Part shown: piece after piece, positions 5,888-13,053 of the stretch
How positions within the stretch are numbered: the first letter of the stretch is position 1
Layout of the letters: every line of letters begins with the position of its first letter
Origin: Methanocella_A sp035319305
GTDB lineage: Archaea; Halobacteriota; Methanocellia; Methanocellales; Methanocellaceae
DNA: 13,281 nucleotides
Direction of reading: 5' to 3'
NCBI GenBank assembly: GCA_035319305.1
Contig: DATHCY010000079.1
Location: 1 to 13,281 of the forward strand
The notes under the pieces: generated by a model
Seen by the model: the letters and a program-made list of their open reading frames with translations, nothing else
Databases searched by the model: none
Told to the model about the DNA's origin: nothing
Position numbers and translations under genes: made by a program

Positions 5888-6784
5888 ATGACCATCGATA
5901 TCATCGCCGGCTCAACCGTGCCAGGTCTAGCGCGGAGCATTGCCAGACAGCTCGGAGCAAGCGTACACTTTCCGAGCATCGAGAAGTTCCCTGATGGGGA
6001 AATCCACGTGATCGAAGGGGAATACACCCCCGCCGAGACGGTGGCTTACATTCAAACCATGCATCCCAGACCGAACGATGCGCTGGTGGAGATGGAGTTT
6101 ACCGTTGACCTGCTGAAGGAACTGGGAGCAAAGCAGGTGATCGCAGTGATACCGTACCTAGGATATACCAGGCAGGACACCCGGCACGTTCAGGGCGAGG
6201 CGATCGCCATCAGGTCGATGCTCAAGGCGCTGGACTTCACCGGCGTAGATGATATAGTCAGCGTCGATATCCATCTCCACCGGCTGAGCCTGTCGGATCT
6301 GTCCAGATTCAGCCGGATCAAGCTGCATGAAGCCAGCGCGGTAGATCTTCTCGCCAAGGAAGCTGGAAAGCGGCTGAAAACCCCGCTGGTCGTCGGCCCG
6401 GACTCGGAGTCAGAGCGCTGGGCGGCACGTGCGGCCGAACTGCTGGGCTCGGACTACGACGTACTAGAAAAAAATCGGCTATCTGCAAAGGAGATCAGGA
6501 TCAAGCCGCGCAGCATGGATGTAAAGGGCAGGGACGTGCTAATCATAGACGATATCGTGAGCACCGGCGGCACCATGATGCAGGTGATCAGGTCCTTACG
6601 AGACCAGGGAGCCCTTCGGATCACGGCAGCTTGCACACATGCAGTACTCAGCGACATCGATACCCTGACGGGGCTGTTCAGAGCAGGAATGGACGAGTTT
6701 ATCTCGACCAACACGATCAATAATGAGTTTGGAATTACGGACGTATCGGGCATCATCGCAGACTGCATTCGATCGATCGAATAG
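5888..6784 (+). CDS. prs: Ribose-phosphate pyrophosphokinase (PRPP synthetase)
   Basis: Makes 5-phosphoribosyl 1-diphosphate from ribose 5-phosphate and ATP, feeding purine, pyrimidine, histidine and tryptophan synthesis in the cytoplasm. The 298-residue length is normal for the archaeal type. Signature parts are in order: FPDGEIHV (34-41), the flexible ATP loop YLGYTRQDTRH (90-100), the metal strand VSVDIHLH (124-131) with Asp127 and His129, VGPDSESERWA (169-179), Lys195 in DVLEKNR, and the PRPP-binding loop IIDDIVSTGGT (219-229). The bacterial DPHAGQIQGFF version of the metal strand is replaced by DIHLHRLSLSDL, consistent with an archaeal enzyme. ATG 5888 is supported by AAGGA 6 bp upstream. 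It is transcribed alone, divergent from the GT4 gene; no functional link to the sugar genes is needed. Confidence 0.95.
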   Translation: MTIDIIAGSTVPGLARSIARQLGASVHFPSIEKFPDGEIHVIEGEYTPAETVAYIQTMHPRPNDALVEMEFTVDLLKELGAKQVIAVIPYLGYTRQDTRHVQGEAIAIRSMLKALDFTGVDDIVSVDIHLHRLSLSDLSRFSRIKLHEASAVDLLAKEAGKRLKTPLVVGPDSESERWAARAAELLGSDYDVLEKNRLSAKEIRIKPRSMDVKGRDVLIIDDIVSTGGTMMQVIRSLRDQGALRITAACTHAVLSDIDTLTGLFRAGMDEFISTNTINNEFGITDVSGIIADCIRSIE

Positions 6785-6827
6785 CTCTGAAATACATTTA
6801 TAGCATATTTTTCTGATTGCTCAGAAA
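6767..6827 (+). terminator. Probable 3' end signals of prs: palindrome, T-run and hairpin
   Basis: A perfect 16-bp palindrome ATTCGATCGATCGAAT (6767-6782) covers the last codons and part of the stop of prs. ATATTTTT (6806-6812) gives a T-run, and TTTCTGA-ttgc-TCAGAAA (6810-6827) forms a perfect 7-bp stem with a tetraloop. T-runs terminate archaeal RNA polymerase, so the gene most likely ends here; which element matters is unknown. Confidence 0.4.
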
Positions 6828-7130
6828 GCGATTAAAAAGGTTGTATCCAATCCTGCGTAGAACGACGAGCGCTGTGCCAGGCATAGATTGCAGTAGTTTC
6901 AGCTTGTTGTGTTGGTGGTTACGCCCACGGGAGAATTATTACAAGGGGGAATATTAAGAACCGAAAACTCCACAGAACACGTGAGAATATTGGAGATCTA
7001 TTTATCGTCTTGCGAATGGTGGACGGAGGATAAAAATTCGGATCCATACAACATAGTACAAAACCCCTCAAAAATGACTGTATATATGGAGTTTTTTAGC
7101 GTTTAAACCTACGTAGAGATATATCACAAG
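6828..7130. other. AT-rich intergenic stretch without a supported gene
   Basis: About 300 bp with no convincing coding region or RNA gene. A 65-codon frame from GTG 6909 to 7106 exists, but it lacks a ribosome-binding site, has no recognisable motif and changes composition along its length. The short palindromes GTTTAAAC (7101-7108) and CTACGTAG (7109-7116) sit side by side just before the next promoter. No tRNA or box C/D signature was seen. A small RNA cannot be excluded. Confidence 0.4.
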
Positions 7131-7190
7131 CTATAAATGCAATGCCCCATATAGGGGTAATATTCGGTTTTAACCTGACATCGCAGAGGT
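7131..7190 (+). promoter_or_regulatory. Promoter and ribosome-binding site that set the start of the exported protein
   Basis: CTATAAAT (7131-7138) predicts transcription near 7160. CCCC-atata-GGGG (7145-7157) lies between box and start and could be a small operator. AGAGGT (7185-7190) is a ribosome-binding site 5 bp before ATG 7196, which rules in that start over the ATG at 7142, upstream of the predicted transcript start. Confidence 0.5.
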
Positions 7191-7195
7191 CATGC

Positions 7196-7750
7196 ATGGA
7201 ACAAAAAAACATGGAGATCTTGTTCACGATCATCGCTGTAGTCTTTGTAATCGGTATCGTAGGCGGCGCCGCTTACTGGATGAGCAACAGCGGAAACAGT
7301 ACTGCTACAGCTGATAACAATCAGTCCGGCGAAAACGGACAGGCGAACCACGGTACAACGAACCTTTTTGCCACAAATGATCCTTCAGGTACCGGAAGCA
7401 CGGCCGACTTACGAGGCAAAATAACCATAAATGGCGGAAAGCCTGATCTCCAGATAAAGACGCTGACCGACGGCACCGCATATTCGGGATACATCCGGTT
7501 TACCTACCCCATGGAGCAGAGATACTCCAGTATCACCAGAGGAACGGAATCTACCGGCGGGCTGATTGACCCTGATGGCAACTATAATGTTGGGGATATA
7601 TATGAGAACGTGCCGTTCTCCATCATGGTGACGCTCTACAAGAATAATACTGGAGGGCAGATCACCAGTCAGATCAGCGATGACAGAGGCAGTCCACTAC
7701 AGATGACGATCAACGGTAACGAAACCAGGGACTTTGACCTGAAAATGTAG
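7196..7750 (+). CDS. Membrane-anchored exported protein, N-terminal helix plus beta-rich domain
   Basis: A 184-residue protein of unknown function. Residues 8-28 (ILFTIIAVVFVIGIVGGAAYW) form one hydrophobic helix after a short charged start, acting as an uncleaved signal anchor. Residues 30-70 are Ser, Thr, Asn and Gly rich, a flexible and possibly glycosylated spacer. Residues about 72-184 alternate polar turns with probable beta strands (GKITING, YSGYIRFTY, FSIMVTLYKN, LQMTINGN, RDFDLKM), suggesting a small extracytoplasmic beta-sandwich. Asn-x-Ser/Thr sequons are present (for example NNT at 150-152 and NET at 175-177). The start at 7196 is chosen for its ribosome-binding site; a frame-extending ATG at 7142 adds 18 residues of no use to the signal. 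It stands alone, convergent with the glycosyltransferase operon, and resembles the lipoprotein at 2101 in layout only. Confidence 0.75.
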   Translation: MEQKNMEILFTIIAVVFVIGIVGGAAYWMSNSGNSTATADNNQSGENGQANHGTTNLFATNDPSGTGSTADLRGKITINGGKPDLQIKTLTDGTAYSGYIRFTYPMEQRYSSITRGTESTGGLIDPDGNYNVGDIYENVPFSIMVTLYKNNTGGQITSQISDDRGSPLQMTINGNETRDFDLKM

Positions 7751-7751
7751 T

Positions 7752-7777
7752 GCCTGAGACGATGACCGCCGTCAGGC
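7752..7777. terminator. Hairpin between convergent genes
   Basis: Directly after the stop at 7748-7750, GCCTGAgaCG (7752-7761) and CGTCAGGC (7770-7777) pair as an 8-bp stem with a 2-nt bulge. It can fold in transcripts from either side, and the opposing operon ends 21 bp away. No T-run follows, so it may be a 3'-end protecting stem and not a terminator. Confidence 0.35.
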
Positions 7778-7797
7778 CTACAATCCAGACGAACCCT

Positions 7798-9102
7798 TCA
7801 GGGAGGCTTGAGATCGCACGATCGCGCCCGGCTTTCGCACTCCTCCAGGACTTTTTTCTTATATAGCTTTATGGCTTCCTCGTAGACCAGTATTGTGTCC
7901 CTCGCAGCCTTTTCCCAGGTGAACTGTTCCAGTACCCTTTTCCGGGCATTGGTGCCCATTGTCTTCTGCAGTTCCCGGTCCTTCAGGAGGATGATAAGGA
8001 ACTTGGCGATGTCGCTTGGGTCGTGCGGGTTGATATGGAAGCCGCAGAGATTATTGCCGTGAGGGATCACCTGCTCACGGAAACCGGACGTCCCCGAGGC
8101 GCCCACTATGACCGGCTTGCCCATCGCCATAGCCTCCAGGCTGACGATGCCGAACGGCTCGTACTTGGACGGGAAGACGCAGATGTCAGAGGAGGCATAG
8201 TATAGCCTCCGCTCATCCTCGTTTACGTAGTTAAAGTTTAAGATGACGTTTTTCTCTATACCGTTCGATCGAACGATCTGCCGTAGCATGTCCTCCTGCT
8301 CGCCCTTGCCGACGATGACCAGCTTTGCGTCCGGAACCTCACGGACGACCTGCGTCATGGATGCGGTCAGAGTATCAGCCCCTTTGACCCAAGTCAACCT
8401 CCCCACGAAGAAGATCATGGGGGAGTCTCCCACCCCGATCTTCTTGCGAAAGTCCTTGATCTGCCGGTCGGTGAAAGAACCCGGAGAATACTTCTTCGTG
8501 TCCACCCCGTTGTAGACCACCCTTATTTTGCTTTCCGGATAGCCGAGCTTTACTAGCTCGTCCCGCATGGCGTAGCTCACCGTAATGACCAGATCAGCCT
8601 TAATGGCGGCCATCCGTTCGATCTCCTTGACCGTGGTGGAGCCGCTGCCTGTGCGCCCCTGCTCGGTGGAGTGGTAGTGGACGACTAGTGGAATCGCCAG
8701 GTTACTTCGGGCGAGGAGGCCTGCTGGGAAACCGAGCCAGTCATGAGCCGCCGCGAGGTCATACGATTGCCCCTGCTGGGCCACAAGGTCGTTGATTAGC
8801 TTGGACGCCGACATCAGGTTATACATCATGGTCTCTGAGAAGAAGGTCTGGCCTCCAGGATCCCACCGGGCCACATCACCCGGGGAGAGGATCGGCAACA
8901 GGTCCAGCATGTTCATCAGCAGGGGACGGTGAACCCTGATACCCTTCCACGTGTCGTTGGTCGGATCTTTGCCGCTGTTCCGCGAAAACACGGTGAGATC
9001 GTGGCCCATACGGACATACTCCTGAGTGATCTCCATGGCATATGTCCCTAACCCGCCCCTGAAGAATGGGGGGTACTCATCTACGAAATACGCTATCTTC
9101 AA
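7798..9102 (-). CDS. Family 4 glycosyltransferase, glycogen-synthase-like (paralog of the 4525-5781 gene)
   Basis: A 434-residue GT-B transferase colinear with the product of 4525-5781. It begins MKIAYFVDEYPP, then GGLG (16-19), HD (120-121), HSTE (144-147), Arg235 and Lys240 in FVGRLTWVKG, and the donor motif EPFGIVSLE (Glu315, Glu323). Both proteins share VSYAM and YNGVD/WNGVD blocks at the same spacing. It probably extends an alpha-glucan or related glycan from a nucleotide sugar; the donor is not readable. The C-terminus carries an extra tail after the last helix (CESRARSCDLKPP) absent from the paralog. The start is TTG, supported by AGGTGAT 5 bp upstream inside the end of the preceding gene and by the canonical first strand. 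It is the last gene of the GH57-GT4-GT4 operon, one base after the upstream stop. Confidence 0.93.
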   Translation of the reverse strand: MKIAYFVDEYPPFFRGGLGTYAMEITQEYVRMGHDLTVFSRNSGKDPTNDTWKGIRVHRPLLMNMLDLLPILSPGDVARWDPGGQTFFSETMMYNLMSASKLINDLVAQQGQSYDLAAAHDWLGFPAGLLARSNLAIPLVVHYHSTEQGRTGSGSTTVKEIERMAAIKADLVITVSYAMRDELVKLGYPESKIRVVYNGVDTKKYSPGSFTDRQIKDFRKKIGVGDSPMIFFVGRLTWVKGADTLTASMTQVVREVPDAKLVIVGKGEQEDMLRQIVRSNGIEKNVILNFNYVNEDERRLYYASSDICVFPSKYEPFGIVSLEAMAMGKPVIVGASGTSGFREQVIPHGNNLCGFHINPHDPSDIAKFLIILLKDRELQKTMGTNARKRVLEQFTWEKAARDTILVYEEAIKLYKKKVLEECESRARSCDLKPP

Positions 9103-9103
9103 A

Positions 9104-10234
9104 TTATATCACCTGTCTGTAAACATCCATCATCCTGCGGGCAATCACACTCCACAGGAAGTGTCGCTCTACTTTTCTCCTGCCGTTCCTGCCGTAAGCC
9201 CCTGCCCTGGCAGGGTCGCACAGCACATAGTTGATGCCCCAGGCAATCGAGGCCGGGTCTAAATATACCTTGACTCCATCTGCAAAGTTGCCGACGTTCT
9301 CGGAAAGACCTCCTACGTCCGCGACGACAGGGCATCGCCGAGCGCTCCACGCTTCCAGCAGCACCAGTCCAAAGGGCTCATTCCGGCTCGGGATCACCAC
9401 AGTATCGGCGGCGTTCAATAACCGCACGTATTCAGAGTCCGTGATGTAGCCAGGAAACTGCACCGGTAGGCCGGACGAAGCCTGCTGAAGCTCATGCTTC
9501 ATGGTGCCCTGACCGGCCATGATAAAGCGAGCATCCCACCGGTTATGAAGCACGAGCGGCACGGCTTTAATCAGGAGATCGGGGCCTTTCTGGTATTCCA
9601 TGCGACCGACGAAGAAGACAAGCGGAGCGTAGGGGTGGATGCCGTATGCTTCCTTTACCTTTCCCGGGTCGATGACCGCTTCGTAGACTTCGGGGAAGAT
9701 GCCGTTACTTACCACGGAAACCTTCTCGTATGGAATATTGTACAGCCACATGATCTCGTTCTTCAGAGTGTGGGACACGGCAGTGATCTGTTTTGCGATC
9801 AGAGCCCCGTACCACTCTTTGCCTGAGATCTCGTGGGCCTCCCACCACTCGCCGATCCTATTTCCGGCCCGGCCGTATTCTGTCGAATGGAAGGTGAGGA
9901 CCGTGTTACGGTCTTTCAGCTGATGCAGTGCGTCGATGACGTGCCAGTCGTGGAAGTGGAGGATATCGAACTTGGGGGAGTCGTATTCATTGAACCGTCC
10001 TACCATTAGATCGCTCATGTTCTTGGCGTAATCTACGATATTGCCGGCGTAAGGCTGTACATAGTGGTATTGCACGCCTTTGATGGTCCTGTCCTCTCCT
10101 CCTCTGGTAAAGAAGTGGACCTCGTTGTCCCTGGCAAGCGTCTCGGCCAGGTACGTCGCCCCGGGGGACAGTCCGCCTATGCGCTCGGAATAGATAGATT
10201 CCCAGCAGAAGAAAGCGATTTTAACTGGCTCCAT
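9104..10234 (-). CDS. Family 4 glycosyltransferase, second subfamily
   Basis: A 376-residue GT-B transferase. The N-terminal domain opens KIAFFCWESIYSERIGG with the acceptor loop GGLSPG (20-25), HDW (95-97) and HSTE (116-119). The donor domain has FVGRMEYQKG (Arg211, Lys216) and EPFGLVLLE (Glu286, Glu294), then PVVADVGGLSE. It is shorter and clearly diverged from the two other GT4 proteins here, which are closer to each other. GGLSPG and the genomic pairing with a GH57 enzyme suggest an alpha-glucan role such as chain initiation or elongation; trehalose or sucrose-type synthesis is possible. ATG 10234 has GAGG 8 bp upstream, and lies 58 bp inside the GH57 gene in a different frame, so the pair is probably translationally coupled. 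Confidence 0.92.
   Translation of the reverse strand: MEPVKIAFFCWESIYSERIGGLSPGATYLAETLARDNEVHFFTRGGEDRTIKGVQYHYVQPYAGNIVDYAKNMSDLMVGRFNEYDSPKFDILHFHDWHVIDALHQLKDRNTVLTFHSTEYGRAGNRIGEWWEAHEISGKEWYGALIAKQITAVSHTLKNEIMWLYNIPYEKVSVVSNGIFPEVYEAVIDPGKVKEAYGIHPYAPLVFFVGRMEYQKGPDLLIKAVPLVLHNRWDARFIMAGQGTMKHELQQASSGLPVQFPGYITDSEYVRLLNAADTVVIPSRNEPFGLVLLEAWSARRCPVVADVGGLSENVGNFADGVKVYLDPASIAWGINYVLCDPARAGAYGRNGRRKVERHFLWSVIARRMMDVYRQVI
9108..9114 (-). promoter_or_regulatory. Strong ribosome-binding site for a TTG start, inside the upstream gene
   Basis: Read on the minus strand, AGGTGAT matches the 3' end of archaeal 16S rRNA well and ends 5 bp before TTG 9102. It overlaps the last codons and precedes the TAA (9106-9104) of the GT4 gene above, so translation of the two is probably coupled. 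Confidence 0.7.
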
Positions 10235-11667
10235 AGATGTTTCCTCTTTCGATCGACAACTTCGATCAGCTCTATCCTGTTGCTACAATGGGCAACTTCG
10301 CCGGCTAGCGCCTTATCCTTCAGCACGCCAATAATCCACCGAGAGAAGTCATCCCGGCGAAGGTGGTATAATAGCGAGTCCTCCGGCACAAAGTTTAGTA
10401 GGTCGGCGAAGTCATCCAAACTGTATGCGGTAAACCCTGTATATGCGACCGGATTCCAGAACTTGAAGGCCTGTTCTGGTGAGAGACATCGTAGCTCGAG
10501 CGCAGCATGCTGCTGCCTCATCATCATGGCTGAGCGCGTCTCATAGTCCGATAACACCCGCATATATAGGTCAAAAGATTCGATGCAGTCGCAGGCGCCG
10601 GGGCTGAAGTATGAGTGAACGTCGCCGCAGGAACCGAACTTGGATGCCATATAGTAGAAGTGATCGCTGGTTTGTAGGTACCGCCAGGTTCTCTTGTCCT
10701 GCGCGAAGGTAGCGGCACGCTGGATCTCCTTCATTGCGACGCTTTGGATCGTGTTGCCCAGCCATGCGGATATATCTTTTTCCACGTCGGCCCATGAGGT
10801 GGTTTCCTCGACGCTGAGCTCTTCGGAGGCGGGGATTAAAGCGGCCTCCGATGGCTTGATGAATTCGACCCCCTGGGCCAGGCACTCTCCAGGAAGCCAT
10901 CTGAGGAACTCGAAGATCCCGGTGTCGCCCCATTGGTGCTCCCCGAAGGTCTCGTAGTCGATGAAAACATTGACGTAGTTCCCTGGAGAGGCGGCGACCC
11001 ACGATGCGTACTTATCCGCTGTCAACGGCCATTCGCCCCACTGTCTGTTCGTAAACCTAAACGCGATGTCATCCGACAGCTGATAGTTTCTCAGCAGTAG
11101 ATTGATCCCCTGGCAGGAATAGACATAGTTCGGGCTGCGCCATCCCAGGACCCGCTCGACGCCTTCGGCATAGATCGCCTTGAATCCCAGCTTTTTTGCC
11201 GACCTCGCGATCGCATCGTTGAAGATGAACTCAGTATTCTCTATCACCTGAGGCGTAACGCGAAATATGTCCTTTATTAGCTGGCGGTGTTCGCGGACTT
11301 GTCCTTCAAACTCTGACAGATCACTAAATAGGCTGGCGACACTATGATAATATGTCTGACATAGCATTTCCGCGTTTTTATGCAGGGCGACCTTTTTGAA
11401 CAGGTCGAGCGCCTCCGGGTTCCATCGCTCCAGCTGCTCTACTAATGTGCCGGACAGGCTAAAAGCGCATCTGAACCCTTGATCGAGCAGTTCAAGCACC
11501 TGTTTGGTGGCAGGGATATAGCATTTGTTGCACACTCGCTCTAGTATGTCTCTATTGCTCGAGCAGAAATATGCTTCTGGGTGCTTACCTCCTACTTCGC
11601 CCGGTATGAAACCAGGGTTCAGCCTGAATGGCTGGTGGACCTCAAACCCGATGCATAGTTTTGTCAT
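10177..11667 (-). CDS. GH57 alpha-amylase / glucanotransferase-type enzyme with extra C-terminal domain
   Basis: A 496-residue glycoside hydrolase of family 57, which cleaves or transfers alpha-glucan chains by a retaining mechanism in the cytoplasm. The family's conserved regions are all visible: region 1 HQP (11-13), region 2 FSLSGT (69-74), region 3 IYAEGVERVL with probable nucleophile Glu168, region 4 FIDYETFGEHQW with probable acid/base Asp237, and region 5 around TSDHFYYMASKFG (333-345). The catalytic barrel ends near residue 380. Residues about 400-485 are an added domain (YSLDDFADLL, then SRWIIGVLKD, then DRKRKHLW) like the stand-alone product of 4161-4520. Hydrolase versus 4-alpha-glucanotransferase cannot be told from motifs. 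No signal peptide. It is first in an operon with two GT4 genes. ATG 11667 has GCGTGAT 3 bp upstream. Confidence 0.93.
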   Translation of the reverse strand: MTKLCIGFEVHQPFRLNPGFIPGEVGGKHPEAYFCSSNRDILERVCNKCYIPATKQVLELLDQGFRCAFSLSGTLVEQLERWNPEALDLFKKVALHKNAEMLCQTYYHSVASLFSDLSEFEGQVREHRQLIKDIFRVTPQVIENTEFIFNDAIARSAKKLGFKAIYAEGVERVLGWRSPNYVYSCQGINLLLRNYQLSDDIAFRFTNRQWGEWPLTADKYASWVAASPGNYVNVFIDYETFGEHQWGDTGIFEFLRWLPGECLAQGVEFIKPSEAALIPASEELSVEETTSWADVEKDISAWLGNTIQSVAMKEIQRAATFAQDKRTWRYLQTSDHFYYMASKFGSCGDVHSYFSPGACDCIESFDLYMRVLSDYETRSAMMMRQQHAALELRCLSPEQAFKFWNPVAYTGFTAYSLDDFADLLNFVPEDSLLYHLRRDDFSRWIIGVLKDKALAGEVAHCSNRIELIEVVDRKRKHLWSQLKSLSSAGNLSIPSA

Positions 11668-11886
11668 GGTATCACGCCGAATACGGCAGCGAACTGCGAA
11701 GTTTTTGTCCGTCTATCTGTCTTGTATGTAACAAAACGGCTGTCGAGTTCGTCGCCGGCGTCTATGAAGGACTTATGTACACACTCGGATTAAAATATAT
11801 ACTAAATAAAATATATAGATGGGTGGAAGATGTGAACTTTTGCGCAGATGTAGTTGGAACCCTAGTGACTATTCCTTATTGGTAAG
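11668..11886 (-). promoter_or_regulatory. Promoter region and long leader of the GH57-GT4-GT4 operon
   Basis: This 219-bp gap has no supported gene. The only strong TATA-like DNA is the block TAAAATATATACTAAATAAA onward (11791-11816), which on the minus strand predicts transcription from about 11770-11785 and a leader of roughly 105-115 bases, long for archaea. GCCG-aata-CGGC (11676-11687) forms a small stem that overlaps the upstream edge of the ribosome-binding site and could affect its access. An 85-codon frame on the plus strand (11628-11885) has no ribosome-binding site or recognisable motif. Confidence 0.35.
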
Positions 11887-12867
11887 CTATTTTAGACTGA
11901 TCTCACGCAGACTCTTCGCCGCCGCCTCCGGCGGCACCGAGTTGATGTTGACGCCCGTGTTCATCTCGAAGCCCGCCTCTGTACCCAGCTTGGGACAGAT
12001 CCGCAGATACATGTGCATCGGGTCAGAGATCGACTGGAAGAAGCAGTAGTTGTACGGTGGATCGGATAACAGCGATCGGACGCGCTTGAGCACGTCCCGA
12101 GTAAGCACCGCCAGGTCATCCCGCTCCTCATCGCTCAGCTCCAGCAGGTTCTGGCATGGACGCCTGGGAAAGACCCAGACCTCATAGGAGAACGCCGAGG
12201 CGAACGGGGCGAACGCGATCGAATGCTTCGACACCTGTATACACCGGTCGGACGGCTCCTCCTGTGCTATGATCGCATCGTAGTCCCTGCCGAACTGTTC
12301 CTCGATGATCCGTGGCACGACGGGGATAGCAATGATCTGAGAGTGAGGATGAGATAGCGATGCCCCAGCCTCCTTGCCGAAATTGCGGAACACAGAGACG
12401 TATTTCACATGGGGCATACGGGAGATCTCCGCGAACCGATCCCTATAGACCTGGAATAGTAGCACGATCTCGTCATCAAGCATCGTCTGAGGCTGCTTGG
12501 TATGATCGGGCGATTCCACCAGCACTTCGTGGATGCCAGAGGCGCTCATGGACAGATCGGACTTGACGACCGGTTTACCGGGCTCTGTCGCCGGAAACAG
12601 GTTCGGTATGATACGGGAGATCCAGACCGATCTTCTCGACACCCCTTCGACATCGGGAGCGTGCTTGAGCAAGCCGTTTTCCGTATAATACGTGGCCTTG
12701 CTTGGCGGGGTCAGACTTTCATTGCCTGCACAGAACGGGCACTGTTGCTGCGCTCCTTGAGGCTGTCCGGGGGCTTTCTGTTTGACGAAATCGGTCGGCC
12801 TCTTGGCCCGCTCCGTGGCGATGATCACCCATCGATCGGTGAAATAGTCACGGCGTAGCTCATTCAT
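11887..12867 (-). CDS. galT: Galactose-1-phosphate uridylyltransferase (GalT)
   Basis: A 326-residue HIT-superfamily nucleotidyltransferase that swaps the nucleotidyl group between hexose 1-phosphates, classically UDP-glucose and galactose 1-phosphate; related archaeal enzymes can differ in substrate. Numbered from ATG 12867: metal-binding CPFC (Cys43, Cys46) and the active-site triad in SHPHSQ (His173, Pro174, His175, where His175 would be the uridylylated nucleophile), followed by a second half with FPRRPCQNLLEL and PMHMYLRICP. The frame runs upstream to 13053, but the added 62 residues are Cys and Tyr rich, match no GalT, and cross the promoters; MNELRRDYFTDRWVIIATER is the family N-terminus. 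A minus-strand TATA-like GATTTATT near 12900 sits about 27-30 bp before 12867. The neighbouring glycosyltransferase operon could use its sugar nucleotides. Confidence 0.92.
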   Translation of the reverse strand: MNELRRDYFTDRWVIIATERAKRPTDFVKQKAPGQPQGAQQQCPFCAGNESLTPPSKATYYTENGLLKHAPDVEGVSRRSVWISRIIPNLFPATEPGKPVVKSDLSMSASGIHEVLVESPDHTKQPQTMLDDEIVLLFQVYRDRFAEISRMPHVKYVSVFRNFGKEAGASLSHPHSQIIAIPVVPRIIEEQFGRDYDAIIAQEEPSDRCIQVSKHSIAFAPFASAFSYEVWVFPRRPCQNLLELSDEERDDLAVLTRDVLKRVRSLLSDPPYNYCFFQSISDPMHMYLRICPKLGTEAGFEMNTGVNINSVPPEAAAKSLREISLK

Positions 12868-12892
12868 ATTTTTATAATATGATCTGAGATAG

Positions 12893-12900
12893 AATAAATC
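12893..12900 (-). promoter_or_regulatory. Possible TATA box for galT
   Basis: GATTTATT on the minus strand lies about 27-33 bp ahead of ATG 12867, fitting a leaderless transcript, and no ribosome-binding site is visible. ATTATAAAAAT (12868-12878) looks more like a TATA box but abuts the start codon and is too close to serve it. Confidence 0.35.
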
Positions 12901-13002
12901 TTTTCGAACCGGACAATATCCAGTTTTTAAATAGATCGGGAAGCAAGAGTATCTTTTAATAGCCCATACACACAAACAGCAGTACAAACATAAAGTTTTT
13001 AT

Positions 13003-13029
13003 GCAGCATGCTAACATATAGCATGCAGC
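13003..13029. promoter_or_regulatory. Inverted repeat around the aroK TATA box (operator candidate)
   Basis: GCATGCTA (13006-13013) and TAGCATGC (13019-13026) are exact inverted copies with a 5-bp spacer ACATA. Allowing one A/A mismatch on each side, the arms extend to 11 bp (GCaGCATGCTA). The middle, ACATATA (13014-13020), is the best-placed TATA element for aroK: it predicts transcription near 13043, just before GGAG (13044-13047) and ATG 13054. A dimeric repressor bound here would cover the box. Confidence 0.55.
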
Positions 13030-13053
13030 GCTGAATGACAAGTGGAGACGCAC

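Noticed and set aside
6909..7106. 65-codon frame beginning with GTG after prs
   Set aside because: No ribosome-binding site, no recognisable motif, and the composition follows the AT-rich intergenic DNA instead of neighbouring genes.
11628..11885. 85-codon plus-strand frame between GH57 and galT
   Set aside because: Its first part is antisense to GH57 and the rest crosses the TATA block of the GH57 operon; no start signal or family motif. A decayed gene remnant in 11730-11885 is possible but unsupported.
12868..13053. 62-residue N-terminal extension of GalT, Cys-rich and hydrophobic
   Set aside because: It looks like a signal or membrane segment, but GalT is cytoplasmic, the family N-terminus begins at 12867, and the extension overlaps the divergent promoters and the inverted repeat.
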